A stretch of DNA of 64,000 bases from Sphingobacteriales bacterium (GTDB lineage Bacteria; Bacteroidota; Bacteroidia; Sphingobacteriales; Sphingobacteriaceae), in contig RDYW01000045.1 of assembly GCA_004293485.1 (NCBI GenBank), positions 24,129 to 88,128 on the forward strand, read 5' to 3'. Position 1 is the stretch's first letter, and each line of letters begins with the position of its first letter. Below, piece after piece: positions 34,429 to 43,712 of the stretch. The position numbers and the translations under genes are program-made. Under the pieces are notes generated by a model. The model did not search any database, was not told the origin of the DNA, and worked only from the letters and a program-made list of their open reading frames with translations.

Positions 34429-34920
34429 TTATAAATTATTTAACTCGCTATTATTCAATATATAAGAAATTAAATCACTTTCGAAACCTCGGCCTAAAGC
34501 ATATTGGTACAGTTTATACTTAGCTTTTCGGGGTTCTTTTTCGCTTATCATTTGTCGTTTTTTTAGTATAACTGATTTTATTTTTTTAAGATAATCTTCT
34601 TCGCTTATGCTGTTTAAAGCTTTTTTTATTAATGGCTCACTTACTTTTTTTAAGCGCAAACCTTGTTTAATTTTATTTTTACCCCAATTTTTAATATTAA
34701 ATTTACTCGAAACATAAGCTAGGGCAAAGCGCTCCTCATTTAAAAAATTATCGGCAATTAGTTCACATACTATTTCATCCACATTGCTTGCATACACGCC
34801 CAGTTCAAAAAGCATGGTTTTAACTTCCCAGTGGCTTCTTTCTTGGTAAGCGCAATATTTTTGAGCTTTGGCTATTGCTGTAGCTTTGTTAATAAAAGGT
34901 TTTGATATATTTTTATCCAT
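34429..34920 (-). CDS. recX: Regulatory protein RecX
   Basis: 163 residues, all helical, in the three-helix repeat form of RecX: YCAYQERSHWEVKTML, LIADNFLNEERFALAYV and WGKNKIKQGLRLKKVS. RecX limits RecA filament growth. recA is not in the window. The gene lies back to back with murF-alr, 49 bases away. Confidence 0.9.
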   Translation of the reverse strand: MDKNISKPFINKATAIAKAQKYCAYQERSHWEVKTMLFELGVYASNVDEIVCELIADNFLNEERFALAYVSSKFNIKNWGKNKIKQGLRLKKVSEPLIKKALNSISEEDYLKKIKSVILKKRQMISEKEPRKAKYKLYQYALGRGFESDLISYILNNSELNNL

Positions 34921-34969
34921 CGGCGATAAAATTAGTGTTATTCGCTAATATTCATCAAATTTGCCAAAG

Positions 34970-37429
34970 ATGAAAATCATAAAATATACTATCCAATCAA
35001 TTTCGGAAATAATAGGGGAGAAGTGTAAGCTTTTTTCGCCTCATACAAACATTAAAAATTTACTTTACGATAGCCGAAAATTGGCCGATGCCACACAATC
35101 GTTGTTTTTTGTGCTGCCTGGTAAGGTTAATGCGCATAATTTTATTGATAGCCTTTACCAAAAAGGGATGCGTAATTTTGTAATTTCGGATTCTTCGTTT
35201 GCCGTTGCCCTTTACCCCGACGCTAATTTTATATACAGCCAAAACACTTTGTTTGCTCTACAGCAATTAGCTACCCATCACCGCCAGCATTTTAATTTCC
35301 CGGTAATAGGTGTTACTGGCAGTAATGGCAAAACGGTAGTGAAAGAATGGTTGTTTCAATTGCTAAATCCTGATTATAAAATAGTACGCAGCCCCAAAAG
35401 TTTTAACTCGCAAATAGGTGTACCGCTTTCGCTATGGCAAACAGATGCTTCGCACAATTTAGGCATTTTTGAAGCAGGTATATCGCAACCTAATGAAATG
35501 GATAAGTTGCAAAAAATTATCCAACCCACTATAGGTATACTTACCAATTTAGGTGCCGCCCATAACGAAGGATTTATACATAGCGACCAAAAATTAAACG
35601 AAAAATTAGCCTTATTTTCCATTGCGAATTTCGTAATTATAAATAAACGGTATCTTAAAAATATTAAAAATCATCATGTTAAAACGTTTACTTGGAGTTT
35701 TACTTCGGCTGCTGATTTGCAAATAAAATCCGCCCACAGCGAAAACAATAAAACCGTTATAACGGCCATGTATAAAAATACACCTGTGCAAATACGCATT
35801 CCATTTACCGATAAAGCATCCATAGAAAATGCAGTAATATGCTGGGCTACGCTTTTATTGCTTGGTGTGGGGCAAGCAACTATTGCCCACCGAATGCAAC
35901 ATTTACAAGCCGTAAAAATGCGCTTAGAATTAAAAAATGGTAAAAATAATTGCTCAATAATTGATGATAGTTATAACTCCGATTTATCATCGCTAGAAAT
36001 AGCCCTCGATTTTTTAAATCAGCAACAGCAACATCCTACCAAAACCCTGATACTTTCGGATTTATTACAAACTGGCACAGCCGCCAATGTTTTATATGCC
36101 AAAATTGCCCATTTATTGGCCACAAAAAATATCTATAAATTTATAGGTGTGGGTACTAACTTATCGCAATACCGAAATTTGTTTGCCACTAACAGCCATT
36201 TTTATACCCAAACCGAAGATTTAATGGCCGATTTAGCAAACCTAAAATTTAGCAACGAAGCCATATTGATAAAAGGAGCCCGCAGTTTCGGCTTTCAAAA
36301 AATAAGTAAACTACTTACTCAAAAAGTGCATCAAACGGTGTTAGAAATTAACCTTAATGCCCTAGAGCATAATTTTAATTATTACAAAACCTTATTACAA
36401 CCCAAGGTAAAAGTAATGGCTGTGGTAAAAGCTTTTTCGTACGGAAGTGGTAGTTACCAAATAGCCAATGTGTTGCAATACAATAAAGTAGATTATTTGG
36501 CTGTGGCTTTCGCCGATGAAGGTACCGAACTTAGGGCCGCCGGCATTACTACCCCAATAATGGTAATGAGCCCCGAAGAAGCAGCTTTTGATGCTATAGT
36601 AAGCAATAAACTAGAGCCCGAATTGTACAGTTTTAGAATTTTAAAGGCTTTCGCCGAGTATATTACACATCATAATATAGTTACCTATCCCATTCATATT
36701 AAGCTAGATACTGGTATGCACCGCCTAGGTTTTGAGGGTGATGATGAAATAAAAAAACTGGTAGCCTTTTTGGCCAAGCACCCACAGTTAAAGGTATGCA
36801 GTATTTTTTCGCACTTAGTGGCGAGCGAAAATGTACAACACGATGAATTTACTAAGCTACAAATCAATTTATTTAAGCAACAAGCCGCTTTTATCGAACA
36901 ATCAATTGGTTATAAAACCATTAAGCATTTGGCTAATACAAGCGCAATAAATAGGTTTGATAGCGCACAATTTGATATGGTACGTTTAGGTATAGGCTTT
37001 TATGGTGTTGATAGTACCAGTCGAAATAATGATAAGCTAGAAAACGTTATAAGCCTAAAAACCAATATTTCGCAAATAAAGCATTTATACAAAGGCGACA
37101 CCGTGGGTTACGGGCGTAAAGGCGTAATGCTAAAAGATGGTAAAATAGCCACCTTAAAAATTGGTTATGCCGATGGTATATCTCGCCGGCTAGGCAACGG
37201 CAAAGGTAAAATGTGGGTAAATAACCAGCTTGTACACACCATAGGCACTATTTGTATGGATATGTGTATGCTTGATATTAGCAATATTGAAGCCAAAGAA
37301 GGAGATGAGGTAATAGTATTTGATGATAGACAAAGTATTTATACCTTGGCCGATGATTTAGAAACCATACCTTATGAAGTATTAACAAGTATATCGCAAA
37401 GGGTAAAAAGGGTATATTATTATGCATAA
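34970..37429 (+). CDS. MurF-alanine racemase fusion
   Basis: 819 residues from the ATG at 34970 (the TTG at 34961 is a weaker option). The N-terminal half is UDP-MurNAc-tripeptide:D-Ala-D-Ala ligase: GVTGSNGKTVVKEW for ATP, SPKSFNSQIGVPLS and DDSYNSD. The C-terminal half, from about residue 460, is PLP-dependent alanine racemase. It has VMAVVKAFSYGSG with the PLP Lys, HIKLDTGMHRLGF and ICMDMCMLDI near the second catalytic Tyr region. The fusion supplies D-Ala and uses it in one polypeptide, and is typical of Bacteroidota. The 3' end overlaps the next gene by 8 bases. Confidence 0.96.
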   Translation: MKIIKYTIQSISEIIGEKCKLFSPHTNIKNLLYDSRKLADATQSLFFVLPGKVNAHNFIDSLYQKGMRNFVISDSSFAVALYPDANFIYSQNTLFALQQLATHHRQHFNFPVIGVTGSNGKTVVKEWLFQLLNPDYKIVRSPKSFNSQIGVPLSLWQTDASHNLGIFEAGISQPNEMDKLQKIIQPTIGILTNLGAAHNEGFIHSDQKLNEKLALFSIANFVIINKRYLKNIKNHHVKTFTWSFTSAADLQIKSAHSENNKTVITAMYKNTPVQIRIPFTDKASIENAVICWATLLLLGVGQATIAHRMQHLQAVKMRLELKNGKNNCSIIDDSYNSDLSSLEIALDFLNQQQQHPTKTLILSDLLQTGTAANVLYAKIAHLLATKNIYKFIGVGTNLSQYRNLFATNSHFYTQTEDLMADLANLKFSNEAILIKGARSFGFQKISKLLTQKVHQTVLEINLNALEHNFNYYKTLLQPKVKVMAVVKAFSYGSGSYQIANVLQYNKVDYLAVAFADEGTELRAAGITTPIMVMSPEEAAFDAIVSNKLEPELYSFRILKAFAEYITHHNIVTYPIHIKLDTGMHRLGFEGDDEIKKLVAFLAKHPQLKVCSIFSHLVASENVQHDEFTKLQINLFKQQAAFIEQSIGYKTIKHLANTSAINRFDSAQFDMVRLGIGFYGVDSTSRNNDKLENVISLKTNISQIKHLYKGDTVGYGRKGVMLKDGKIATLKIGYADGISRRLGNGKGKMWVNNQLVHTIGTICMDMCMLDISNIEAKEGDEVIVFDDRQSIYTLADDLETIPYEVLTSISQRVKRVYYYA

Positions 37430-38012
37430 AATAGTAAAAGTAATTATCAATTATTTTGTAAAAGGATTGTTAATTGTATTGCCCTTAGGTGCGGCTTTTT
37501 ATATCATTTTCTGGACATTTTCAACCGTTGATAACGCCTTAAATTTAAGTGATCAACTTTTTTTTAACCCTACAAACGGTAAACCTATGTATATACCAGG
37601 CATCGGTATTTTATCGGTTATATTATTAATTTTAATTTCAGGAATTATTGTAACCTATTTAATTACAGAGCCTATTAAATTTTGGTTAAACAAATGGTTG
37701 AATAAGCTACCTCTGTTTAAATTTATTTTTTCATCGGTAAAAGATTTAACAGAAGCCTTTGTGGGCGACGAAAAAAAACTAAGTGAGCCTGTTTTGGTAG
37801 AAGACACTAATGGCTTTAAACGCATAGGTTTTTTAACGCAACGAAACCTAACCGTTTTGGGCAACGAAGATGAAGTAGCGGTATATTTTCCTTGGTCGTA
37901 CTCGTTTGCTGGGCAGGTAATTATTGTTCACAAAAGTAAGGTAACTCCGCTATCCATCTCAGCCGCACAAGCTATGAAATTTATAATTTCAGGTGGAGTA
38001 GGGCATGTTTAA
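37422..38012 (+). CDS. DUF502 membrane protein
   Basis: 196 residues. The N-terminal motif YFVKGLLIVLPLGAAFYIIF forms the first helix and a second helix (IPGIGILSVILLILISGIIV) follows. A conserved soluble tail contains KFIFSSVKDLTEAF and GFLTQ. These features define DUF502, whose role is unknown. It overlaps murF-alr by 8 bases and ribE lies 46 bases further on, so all three are probably in one transcript. Confidence 0.85.
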   Translation: MHKIVKVIINYFVKGLLIVLPLGAAFYIIFWTFSTVDNALNLSDQLFFNPTNGKPMYIPGIGILSVILLILISGIIVTYLITEPIKFWLNKWLNKLPLFKFIFSSVKDLTEAFVGDEKKLSEPVLVEDTNGFKRIGFLTQRNLTVLGNEDEVAVYFPWSYSFAGQVIIVHKSKVTPLSISAAQAMKFIISGGVGHV

Positions 38013-38058
38013 TTTTAAACATCAATTTAATTTTACACTTAATTATACATCAAAAATA

Positions 38059-38643
38059 ATGTTTACAGGCATCATCGAAACTTTAGGTAAGGTTAGTAAT
38101 ATTGTTCAAAATCAATCAAATATTGATTTTGAAATTACATCTGATATATCTGGGGAGTTAAAAATAGATCAATCGGTAGCACACAATGGCGTATGCCTAA
38201 CGGTGGTAAACATCCATCAAAACACATACAAAGTAACGGCCATAAACGAAACCCTTCAAAAAACAAATTTAAGTAAACTGCAAATAGGCGATAGGGTAAA
38301 TATAGAGCGTTGTATGCAAATAAATGGCCGTTTAGATGGCCATATTGTACAAGGCCATGTTGATACTACCGCTATATGTACACAAGTGCTAGAAACGGAT
38401 GGAAGCTGGTTATTCACCTTTACCTATAAAAAAGATGATAGGTATAACACTGTTGAAAAAGGTTCGGTATGTGTAAATGGTATAAGCCTAACGGTAGTAA
38501 ACTCGCAACCAAATAGTTTTTCAGTAGCTATTATCCCATATACTTATGCGCACACCAATTTAAAAAATGTGGGTATAGGCGATACTGTAAATTTAGAATT
38601 TGATATTATAGGAAAATATGTAGCAAAGCTAATGGCTAAATAA
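38059..38643 (+). CDS. ribE: Riboflavin synthase alpha subunit
   Basis: 194 residues from the ATG at 38059. The track-like start at 38005 is rejected because it lies inside DUF502 and lacks the family start MFTGIIETLG. It forms riboflavin from two lumazine molecules. Two lumazine-binding repeats are visible: VAHNGVCLTVV and VCVNGISLTVV, plus GRLDGHIVQGHVD. ribBA is about 15 kb away in the window. Confidence 0.96.
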   Translation: MFTGIIETLGKVSNIVQNQSNIDFEITSDISGELKIDQSVAHNGVCLTVVNIHQNTYKVTAINETLQKTNLSKLQIGDRVNIERCMQINGRLDGHIVQGHVDTTAICTQVLETDGSWLFTFTYKKDDRYNTVEKGSVCVNGISLTVVNSQPNSFSVAIIPYTYAHTNLKNVGIGDTVNLEFDIIGKYVAKLMAK

Positions 38644-38675
38644 ATAAAAACGATTTTAAGTTACATAAAAAACAC

Positions 38676-38700
38676 AACCCTTTTTTGGGTTAATTTTTTT
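38676..38700 (+). terminator. Terminator after ribE
   Basis: AACCC-TTTTTT-GGGTT followed by AATTTTTTT, directly downstream of ribE. Confidence 0.6.
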
Positions 38701-38732
38701 AATTAAACCATACGTTACCAAACAACATATAA

Positions 38733-39257
38733 ATGAATTATTTTGATTTTTACGGCATAAAACCTACTTTTACACCTAACCAAACACTGGTTAAACAAAA
38801 ATATTACGAGTTAAGCAAGGCCTACCATCCCGATTTTTTTGTAAACCAAAGCGAGCAAAAACAGCAAGAAATTTTAGAACTCTCCACACTTAATAATAAA
38901 GCTTACCAAACTTTAAGCAAGCCCGACAAGCTAACCGAGTATATGTTGCAGCTTAAAGGCGAAATCAGCGAAAGCGAAAAATACACTTTAGCACAAAGTT
39001 TTTTACTAGAGATGATGGACGTGAACGAAGCCTTAATGGAGCTTGAGTTTGACGCCAATACCGAAGCTATTTTAGCCATTACTACACAAATAAATACTAT
39101 CGAAGAAAATTTATTCGAACAGCAAAAAGTGCTTTTTGGTGCTTACGAAGCCACAAACGAATCGTTGGTTTTAAAACAAATTAAAGATATTTATTACCGT
39201 AAAAAATATTTGTTGCGAATACGAGAATCAATTAATAAGTTTGCAACCCGCATATAA
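38733..39257 (+). CDS. hscB: Fe-S assembly co-chaperone HscB
   Basis: 174 residues. An N-terminal J domain contains the HPD tripeptide in AYHPDFFVNQ, followed by a helical C-terminal domain that binds the scaffold protein IscU (SFLLEMMDVNEALMELEF). It stimulates the Hsp70 partner HscA. No other isc genes are in the window. The gene ends immediately before a tRNA-Leu. Confidence 0.9.
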   Translation: MNYFDFYGIKPTFTPNQTLVKQKYYELSKAYHPDFFVNQSEQKQQEILELSTLNNKAYQTLSKPDKLTEYMLQLKGEISESEKYTLAQSFLLEMMDVNEALMELEFDANTEAILAITTQINTIEENLFEQQKVLFGAYEATNESLVLKQIKDIYYRKKYLLRIRESINKFATRI

Positions 39258-39337
39258 GCCCAGCTGGCGGAACTGGTAGACGCGTCGGTCTCAAACACCG
39301 ATAGGAAACTGTGCCGGTTCGATTCCGGCGCTGGGTA
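39258..39337 (+). tRNA. tRNA-Leu (CAA)
   Basis: About 80 bases, starting one base after the hscB stop. The anticodon stem is TCGGT/ACCGA with loop CTCAAAC (CAA). The T arm is GCCGGTTCGATTCCGGC and the acceptor is GCCCAGC/GCTGGGT with a terminal G-U pair. CCA is not encoded. Confidence 0.93.
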
Positions 39338-39340
39338 CAC

Positions 39341-39376
39341 GAAACCTTCAAAGCAATTTGAAGGTTTCTTTGCTTT
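39341..39376 (+). terminator. Terminator after tRNA-Leu(CAA)
   Basis: GAAACCTTCAAA-GCAA-TTTGAAGGTTTC, a 12-bp perfect stem followed by TTTGCTTT. Confidence 0.85.
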
Positions 39377-39472
39377 AAAAAATTTTATTCTTGCATTTAT
39401 ATTACGCAAAGTAAACTAATAAAATTATACTAAAAACCTGTAAACCAATTCTTAGCATTAAACATATCCTTT

Positions 39473-40456
39473 ATGAAAATAGTTTTTAGTGCTTTTGTTG
39501 TTTTTTTAATCTCAGTAGCTACATTCGCTCAAAATAAAAACAAAAAAACAACCGGAAACCCAATAATAAATGGCTGGTACGCCGACCCCGAAGTAGTAAT
39601 TTATGGTAACAATTATTGGCTTTACCCAACCCTATCGGCACCATTCGAACAACAAGTATTTATGGATGCATTTTCTTCAAACGATTTAATTACTTGGAAA
39701 AAACATCCCCATATTTTAGATTCTTCAATTATAAAATGGGTAAAAAGTGCTTTGTGGGCACCCGCAGCTATTAAAAAAGGTAATAAATATTACCTTTTTT
39801 TTGCAGCTAACGATATACACGATGGTACCAAAGAAATAGGTGGTATAGGGGTAGCAGTAGCCGATAAACCCGAAGGGCCCTACAAAGATTATTTACAAAA
39901 ACCTTTGGTAGGCGATATTTACAACGGTGCACAACCCATTGATCAGTATGTATTTAAAGATACCGATGGAAAGTATTACTTAATTTATGGCGGTTGGAGC
40001 CACTGTAACATAGCTAAATTAAAAAGCGATTTTACTGGTTTTATCCCTTTTGGGGATGGCACAACATTTAAACCCATAACCCCAAATGGCTATGTAGAAG
40101 GCCCCATGATGTTTGTACGAAAAGGTAAATATTATTTTATGTGGAGCGAAGGAAGCTGGGCACACGCTAATTACAAAGTAGCTTATGCTATGGCCGATAA
40201 TGTACTGGGGCCATTTAAAAAAATGGGTATAATTTTAAAACAAGACGCTAAAATAGCCACGGGCGCTGGGCATCACTCGGTGATGCAAATACCTAAAACT
40301 AACGATTGGTATATTGTTTACCACCGTCGACCATTATCCGAAACCGACCAAAACCACCGTGTAACTTGCATTGATAAAATGTATTTTGAGGCTAACGGCT
40401 TAATTAAACCCGTAAAAATGACCTTTGAAGGAGTACATCGGCGTAAGCTAAATTAA
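39473..40456 (+). CDS. Glycoside hydrolase family 43 enzyme
   Basis: 327 residues with a Sec signal peptide (ending ATFAQ). GH43 five-bladed propeller motifs are visible: NGWYADPEV (catalytic base Asp), YNGAQPIDQYVF (pKa-tuning Asp) and NGYVEGPMMF (acid Glu). Family 43 enzymes are mainly beta-xylosidases and alpha-L-arabinofuranosidases acting on plant hemicellulose. The substrate cannot be chosen from sequence. It is secreted and stands alone, with no SusCD pair nearby. Confidence 0.9.
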   Translation: MKIVFSAFVVFLISVATFAQNKNKKTTGNPIINGWYADPEVVIYGNNYWLYPTLSAPFEQQVFMDAFSSNDLITWKKHPHILDSSIIKWVKSALWAPAAIKKGNKYYLFFAANDIHDGTKEIGGIGVAVADKPEGPYKDYLQKPLVGDIYNGAQPIDQYVFKDTDGKYYLIYGGWSHCNIAKLKSDFTGFIPFGDGTTFKPITPNGYVEGPMMFVRKGKYYFMWSEGSWAHANYKVAYAMADNVLGPFKKMGIILKQDAKIATGAGHHSVMQIPKTNDWYIVYHRRPLSETDQNHRVTCIDKMYFEANGLIKPVKMTFEGVHRRKLN

Positions 40457-40486
40457 AATTAATAAGCCCTCAATAAATATTATTAG

Positions 40487-41245
40487 ATGATAACGAAATA
40501 TATGATTGGGACTAATAATGGCCAGCCAGCCATACAAGTTACCAACCTAAGTAAAAACTATGGAAGCCAAGTTGCGGTAAACAATATTACATTTACGGCA
40601 CAAGCGGGCAGTATTTTAGGTTTTTTAGGCCCAAATGGTGCAGGCAAATCAACCACAATGCGTATGCTAACGGGTTATTTACCGCAATCTAGCGGCAAAG
40701 CAAGCGTTTGCGGGTTTGATATACAAATACAAAGTTTAGAGGCCCGAAAAAATATGGGTTACCTGCCCGAAAACAATCCGCTTTACCCCGAAATGTATGT
40801 GAAAGAATTTTTAGATTTTGTGGCCAACATTCATCAAATTAAAAACAAAAAACAACGCATAGCCGAAGTAATTACTTTAACAGGCTTACAAACCGAGCAA
40901 CACAAAAAAATAGCACAACTATCTAAAGGGTATAAACAAAGGGTAGGCTTGGCGCAAGCCATTATACACAACCCGCAGGTTTTAATTTTAGACGAACCAA
41001 CATCGGGCCTGGACCCAAACCAATTGATAGAAATACGCAGCCTGATAAAAGAACTAGGTAAAACAAAAACGGTAATCCTATCAACCCATATTATGCAAGA
41101 AGTAGAAGCTATTTGCGACCGTGTAATCATCATAAATAAAGGTAATATTGTAGCCGACGATTTGCTGGCCAATTTAATAAGCAAACACGGCGAAAAAACC
41201 CTCGAACCCGTATTTGTAAAACTTACCAAAGCCCAAAACCGATAA
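40487..41245 (+). CDS. gldA: Gliding-motility ABC transporter ATPase GldA
   Basis: 252 residues. Walker A is GFLGPNGAGKSTT, signature LSKGYKQRVGLAQA, Walker B LILDEPTSGLDP and H-loop STHI. The highly similar GldA start, TNLSKNYGSQVAVNNITF, and the downstream gldF and gldG fix the identity. The product powers the GldF/GldG membrane complex linked to gliding and type IX secretion function. An internal ATG at 40502 (MIGTNN) is a possible alternative start. Confidence 0.9.
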   Translation: MITKYMIGTNNGQPAIQVTNLSKNYGSQVAVNNITFTAQAGSILGFLGPNGAGKSTTMRMLTGYLPQSSGKASVCGFDIQIQSLEARKNMGYLPENNPLYPEMYVKEFLDFVANIHQIKNKKQRIAEVITLTGLQTEQHKKIAQLSKGYKQRVGLAQAIIHNPQVLILDEPTSGLDPNQLIEIRSLIKELGKTKTVILSTHIMQEVEAICDRVIIINKGNIVADDLLANLISKHGEKTLEPVFVKLTKAQNR

Positions 41246-41253
41246 ATTAAAAT

Positions 41254-41982
41254 ATGTTTACCATGTATAAAAAAGAGCTTTATGGTTACCTAAGCTCGCT
41301 TGTAGCCTACATTACCATTGTAATTTTTTTGGTAGTTTTAGGTTTGTTTTTGTGGGTTTTCCCCGATACCAGTATCCTCGAATACGGTTATGCAGGGCTA
41401 GATAGCCTTTTTAGCACCGCCCCATATTTGTTTATGTTTTTAATTCCGGCCTTAACCATGCGCACCCTAGCCGAAGAAAAAAAGGAAGGCACTTTCGAGA
41501 TTTTAGCTACCAAACCCCTTACCGATGGGCAAATAATTTTAGGCAAATACTTATCGGCCTTAACCATTGTGTTGTTTGCCTTGCTGCCCACTTTGGTATA
41601 TTATTACAGCATTTACAACCTGGGCGTAAGCAAAGGAAACATAGATACTGGAGCCGTAATAGGCTCGTATATAGGTTTGTTTTTATTGGGAGCGGCGTTT
41701 ACTGCCGTTGGTGTTTTTACATCGAGCGTTACTAAAAATCAAATTATTGCCTTTGCGCTTTCTGTGTTTTTATGTTTTTTCGCTTTTAGCGGATTCGAAT
41801 CGGCAAGTAAAATACTATCGCTACAAAAGTTTGATGATGTGCTGCTAAATATAGGCATCAACCTGCATTACCAATCTATTAGCCGTGGCGTGTTAGATAC
41901 CCGCGATTTGGTTTATTTTTTAAGTGTGATTGCCGTTTTTTTATTGTTAACAAAATTGATTTTGGGAGGTAGAAAATGGTAA
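41254..41982 (+). CDS. gldF: Gliding-motility ABC permease GldF
   Basis: 242 residues with six membrane helices in the ABC-2 arrangement. ALTMRTLAEEKKEGTFEIL is the typical cytosolic coupling motif. Starts 9 bases after gldA; an ATG three codons on (41263, MYKKELYGYLSS) is the likely functional start. Overlaps gldG by 7 bases. Confidence 0.9.
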   Translation: MFTMYKKELYGYLSSLVAYITIVIFLVVLGLFLWVFPDTSILEYGYAGLDSLFSTAPYLFMFLIPALTMRTLAEEKKEGTFEILATKPLTDGQIILGKYLSALTIVLFALLPTLVYYYSIYNLGVSKGNIDTGAVIGSYIGLFLLGAAFTAVGVFTSSVTKNQIIAFALSVFLCFFAFSGFESASKILSLQKFDDVLLNIGINLHYQSISRGVLDTRDLVYFLSVIAVFLLLTKLILGGRKW

Positions 41983-43667
41983 GCAAGCAAAAACAAAAAG
42001 ATGTAAAGCAGTTTAGCTTTACGCTGATAGCACTATTATTGTTCAATATTGTTTCACAGGTTTTTTTTGGTAGGATAGATTTTACTGCCGAAAAACGCTA
42101 CACTTTGTCGCCCATAAGCAAAAATATTTTACGAAATTTAAAGCAGCCGGTAACCATAACGGTTTACCTCTACGGCGATTTTCCATCGGGTTTTAAACGC
42201 TTACGCAATGCCACAAAAGATTTATTGGCCGATTTTAAGGCCTACGGTGGCAGCAATATCGATTTTAATTTTGTAAACCCTAGCGAAGGAAAATCGCAAG
42301 AACAACAACAGTTGTTTTTTAATGAACTGTATAGTAAAGGTATCGAAGCCACCAATTTAAGTGTAAAAACAGAATCGGGCTTGACCCAAAAAACAATTAT
42401 ACCAGCCGCATTAGTTAGCTATGAGGGGCAAGAAATACCTGTAAAATTGCTGCAAAGCCGTATGGGTTTAAGTCCCGAGGAAGTGCTTAACAACTCGGTG
42501 CAAAACCTCGAATTTGCTTTTACCGCAGCTATAAAAAAAATTACTACAGGCGGCAAACCACGGCTAGCCTTTACGGTTGGCCATAACGAGCTAAGCGATT
42601 TGCAACTAAAAGATGCCGCCAAAGGCCTAAGCGATGGTTACGATGTAGGTAGGGTTGATTTAAGCAAAGTACCTTTTACCGAGCTCGAAAAAATAAAACT
42701 ATTAATAATTGCCAAACCCGAAACCCAATTTACCGAAACCGAAAAGTTTAAACTAGACCAATACCTCATGCGTGGCGGTAAAATATTTTGGGCTATCGAC
42801 CAAGTAAACGCCGATTTAGACAGTATTAAAAAAGGCCATGGCCAGCAATTGGCTTTGGCAAATAAGCTAAACCTCGATGACCAATTATTCAAATACGGCA
42901 TACGCATAAATTACGATTTAATAGGCGATATGAATTGTGGGCAAATTCCTGTAAGTGTGGGTAATGTAGCTGGTGAAGCCCAAATACAAATGGTACCTTG
43001 GCTATTTAACCCAATAATTATGCCTACCACTGCGCATCCTATTATAAAAAATATGGAAGGTATAAAACTTCAATTTGCCAGCACCATTGATATTATTGAA
43101 GTAAAAAATGTAGCCAAAACGGTTTTACTTACTACATCTCCATACAACCGCGAACTAAAAGTACCTACATTGGTGTCTTTAGATATGATTGAAGATACAC
43201 CCGACCCAAAACAGTTTCAAAGTGCACCAAAAGCAGTATGCGTATTACTTGAAGGGCAGTTTACATCTAATTTTATAAACCGCCCTCTACCTGCAGCCTT
43301 AGGCGATAACATAAGTAAAATATCTAAAAGCAAAACTACCAACATGCTGGTTATTAGCGATGGCGATATTTTGCGTAGCGATATTAGCGAAAAAGATGGC
43401 TCGGTTTACCCTTTAGGTTACGATAGGTTTATGCAGCAAACTTTTGGTAACCGCAATTTTTTATTAAACGTAACCGATTTTTTAACCAACGAGCCAGATT
43501 TAATAAACCTACGCAGCAAAGAAATCGAACTTCGATTGCTCGATAAAGGACTTTTGGTAGCTCAAAAAACTAAATACCAAGTAATTAATACAGTTTTACC
43601 AATTTTGATAGTTTTAATATTAGGTATTTTTCAACATATTTACCGAAAAAAACGTTATACAGCATAA
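41976..43667 (+). CDS. gldG: Gliding-motility ABC transporter component GldG
   Basis: 563 residues: an N-terminal membrane anchor (IALLLFNIVSQVFF), a periplasmic ABC_transp_aux-type domain with ENNARGK-free polar strands and KPRLAFTVGHNE, and a C-terminal helix (INTVLPILIVLILGIF). It is third in gldA-gldF-gldG. Gld proteins are needed for gliding and for type IX secretion, consistent with the T9SS cargo at 25460. Confidence 0.88.
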   Translation: MVSKQKQKDVKQFSFTLIALLLFNIVSQVFFGRIDFTAEKRYTLSPISKNILRNLKQPVTITVYLYGDFPSGFKRLRNATKDLLADFKAYGGSNIDFNFVNPSEGKSQEQQQLFFNELYSKGIEATNLSVKTESGLTQKTIIPAALVSYEGQEIPVKLLQSRMGLSPEEVLNNSVQNLEFAFTAAIKKITTGGKPRLAFTVGHNELSDLQLKDAAKGLSDGYDVGRVDLSKVPFTELEKIKLLIIAKPETQFTETEKFKLDQYLMRGGKIFWAIDQVNADLDSIKKGHGQQLALANKLNLDDQLFKYGIRINYDLIGDMNCGQIPVSVGNVAGEAQIQMVPWLFNPIIMPTTAHPIIKNMEGIKLQFASTIDIIEVKNVAKTVLLTTSPYNRELKVPTLVSLDMIEDTPDPKQFQSAPKAVCVLLEGQFTSNFINRPLPAALGDNISKISKSKTTNMLVISDGDILRSDISEKDGSVYPLGYDRFMQQTFGNRNFLLNVTDFLTNEPDLINLRSKEIELRLLDKGLLVAQKTKYQVINTVLPILIVLILGIFQHIYRKKRYTA

Positions 43668-43712
43668 ATTTTATACTTTTACTTTTTAGCAAAATAAATT
43701 TCGATTATAATT